From: Grifola frondosa
Lineage: Eukaryota > Basidiomycota > Agaricomycetes > Polyporales > Grifolaceae
Length of the DNA stretch: 64,000 nucleotides
Direction: 5' to 3'
Assembly (NCBI GenBank): GCA_001683735.1
Contig: LUGG01000002.1
Span: forward strand, 558,001 to 622,000
Every line of letters begins with the position of its first letter. Position 1 is the first letter of the stretch. The notes below the pieces were generated by a model that was not told the origin of the DNA, searched no databases, and saw only the letters and a list, made by a program, of their open reading frames with translations. The position numbers and the translations under genes are program-made. Positions 62,120-64,000 of the stretch are shown here, piece after piece.

Positions 62120-62400
62120 ATACCATTGTCCTTGGTGCGAACAAAACGTTCTTGCCCTCCTCGATGAGTGCGCGGCCGAACTCGGGAAGCACGAACGCGA
62201 CCTTGTGCACCTCCGCGCAACCTCCGCGTTATAGTACCGCGTATTAGCGACCTTCCGCACGGGTGTCTTCACATCGCACCCAGCCTGCGTCGAGCACACG
62301 ACAAAGCCAATCTGGCTAGAGGGGAAGGTCGGGATAGTCATAAATGCGTCCTCAGCAACGGGGAAGAGTATGTTGTGTGACACGATATCATCAAGCAACA
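62120..62400 (-). pseudogene. C-terminal fragment of spermidine synthase
   Basis: The minus strand reads LFPVAEDAFMTIPTFPSSQIGFVVCS, VRKVANTRYYNAEV, then in another frame AEVHKVAFVLPEFGRALIEEGKNVL, the last ~75 residues of fungal spermidine synthase (YYN..VH...FVLPEF). The frame change coincides with a short duplication, GCGGAGGT repeated twice around 62217-62235, which adds ten bases. The aminopropyltransferase core with the SAM-like pocket is absent on both sides. In basidiomycetes spermidine synthase is fused to saccharopine dehydrogenase, and no such part is here. Confidence 0.65.
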
Positions 62401-62551
62401 TATCTGTCACTTTTATGGTCATTTCCTCTTTTGGTCGATGGACGTTTGAGACTCTGGACGCAACCTTGTTACTCCTGTTCGGTCTTCGCTCAACCTTGGA
62501 GGCTCTAGTGACCGACTACCATATTACTCCTTTCTTGTTTAACTTGGAGAT

Positions 62552-64000
62552 GTGATGAATCGGATATCAGAGTCCAGCACGCAGGCGCAAAGTGACTTCC
62601 CTCGCTCTCGGCGGGACAACTTAGACATGCCCACTTCGGATAACTATGTGCCCAGTGAAAGCAACATCAGGCTCAGTCTCCAGATTGACATGAAGGGATT
62701 GATTGGTGAGGCTATTGGTAATGTAAGTTGTTGTTATGACATAGGCTGCAATTCACATATCTGGCTCTTCTTCGATTGGGGTAGGATTGAATATTGCATC
62801 AGAGAGTGAACAGTTCGTTGCGCCTAGGTCGTGTAAAATGCTTCTACTATTTTCTGTCGTATTTGATAATCATTCAGTGCTCAGTGTTGAAATCTTCAAT
62901 GTCTGACATGACTCTTTGTAGATGAGCATCAGCCCCACAAGCCGCGATGTGGTCCTTGCTGCGTATGTTGTGTCATAAGCACTTAATCTGAATGAAATTT
63001 CATATACCTGATCGCAGGCGGAAAGGTCTCTTTATAATCGACTTGGAGAACCCCTTCAACGTCCCTCGGTTGGTCCCAGATTATCACGGTGTTGTCAATC
63101 GTTTGTTTGAACCCCAAATCACATCAGGTTCCTTCCGCAAGGCGGTACATGGGATGTGGCCGATGTTCAATGGAACCCTCACCGAAGTCACGATCAGTAC
63201 ATTGTCTCCACTTCCAGCGAGAAGCTGTAAGTTTCTATTTGTCGCGTAAATATCAAAACTAATTATTCCGCAAGTCTGATATGGAATATTACCATGATAG
63301 GCAAAACGTCCATCGAATACGTCTTGCGAGCCCACTATCGTGCAATTACGGACATCAATTGGCATACGACCGATCCAGATGTCGTTGTCAGCACCGGCAT
63401 TGACGCCTGGTTGTGGGCATGGGACTTGCGAACCCCGAGGAAACCGATAATGGGTCAGTCCACTCGAACCTCGAAGCAGTTAGCAAAGTTAACCTCGGCT
63501 TCTCTCAATGCTGCAAAGGCTTGTGTGCTTTCAATTGTGAGTGCCCCTTGTAAGGAGATCGCTTGCAATTCACCTACCAGTTTTCTAGCTGGTGGTACTC
63601 AGGTCAAATGGAATCGCCAGGACGGTAATCTGCTCGCATCGTCCCATTCGAATGAAGTCCTGATTTGGGACCGACGGGTACGCATTTTTGAATTCATTCT
63701 TCACCTCTTCCAACACTCTACCCATCCCGAAGAAAGGATCAATGCCCTTGTCTCGGATCAAGGCGCACAGCGCCAAGATATATGGAATTGATTGGGCTCA
63801 GGACAGGCGTGATGAGCTCGTCACTTGTTCGCTTGACAAAACCATCAAAGTATGGAATACGCAGACATCCGAATCTACTATTACTATTCACACGGGTTAC
63901 CCGGTCTGGCGAGCCCGCGACCTTCCTTTCGGTCAAGGTGTTTTGAGCTTACCACAACGAGGAGCGACTGCCCTTGAGATGTACTCTTATGACAATCCGC
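62552..64000 (+). CDS. MTC5: WD40 protein WDR59/MTC5 of the SEA/GATOR2 complex (3' end outside window)
   Basis: GATOR2/SEACAT regulates TORC1 at the vacuole in response to amino acids. After a polar start, LSLQIDMKGLIGEAIGN joins by intron to MSISPTSRDVVLAA, then RRKGLFIIDLENPFNVPR. Next come FLPQGGTWDVADVQWNPH (intron 63076-63129), YIVSTSSEKL, an intron, TSIEYVLRAHYRAITDINWHTTDPDVVVSTGIDAWLWAWDLRTPRKPI, GGTQVKWNRQDGNLLASSHSNEVLIWDRR and YGIDWAQD. TCSLDKTIKVWN and YPVWRARDLPFGQGVLSLPQRG continue to the edge. WD blades 1 to 5 are visible with W-D ends and GH-like positions. The RWD and zinc C-terminal parts lie beyond the window. The ATG used (62552 or 62555) is uncertain. Confidence 0.8.

Overview
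The window is nuclear DNA of a filamentous basidiomycete, most likely an agaricomycete. Host genes are dense, carry many introns of about 50-60 bases, and often share short divergent promoters or converge tail to tail. Several encode proteins typical of the phylum: a sphingolipid C9-methyltransferase, an intron-rich OPT transporter, a LysM protein and an RTA1-like protein. The repeats are mushroom-type transposable elements (Tnp2/CACTA, PIF/Harbinger with a Myb/SANT partner, Helitron, DUF6589).

Layout. 1-2.3 kb: minus-strand, transposon-associated, 2OG-oxygenase-like gene running off the left edge. 2.65-2.75 kb: long perfect palindromes. 3.6-6.6 kb: incomplete host genes (RRP8 and a Gfo/Idh/MocA oxidoreductase, convergent, both lacking their 5' ends, then an internal CLF1 piece). 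6.8-7.85 kb: intact F-box-like orphan. 7.9-25.5 kb: AT-rich, CpG-poor repeat island with a Helitron tail (helicase end joined to a cysteine-peptidase-like domain) between direct repeats, a decayed Tnp2 transposase, a Harbinger pair, a DUF6589 relic and a possible MITE. 25.6-52.3 kb: gene-rich arm with SPX-RING ligase, DUF2358-like protein, ULA1, PSF1, LysM protein, IND1, UTP22, RTA1-like protein, a SUMO-motif-bearing E2, a GTPBP-N-like protein and an OPT transporter. 52.3-54.1 kb: second repeat patch with a homeodomain-like gene. 54.1-64 kb: F-box-like fragment, YIF1, sphingolipid methyltransferase, carboxylesterase, spermidine synthase fragment and WDR59/MTC5 (cut by the right edge).

The host genes are mainly housekeeping: ribosome biogenesis (UTP22, RRP8), replication (PSF1), neddylation and ubiquitination (ULA1, E2, SPX-RING), mitochondrial Fe-S assembly (IND1), ER-Golgi traffic (YIF1), TORC1 signalling (WDR59) and membrane lipids (sphingolipid methyltransferase). 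No operon logic applies.

A caveat governs the annotation. Many conserved genes are broken by one-base deletions, mostly in homopolymer runs, and adding one identical base restores the family sequence each time. These look like sequencing errors. I call pseudogenes only where there are missing ends, nonsense substitutions or heavy decay. Exon limits and family names were inferred by eye, without database searches.
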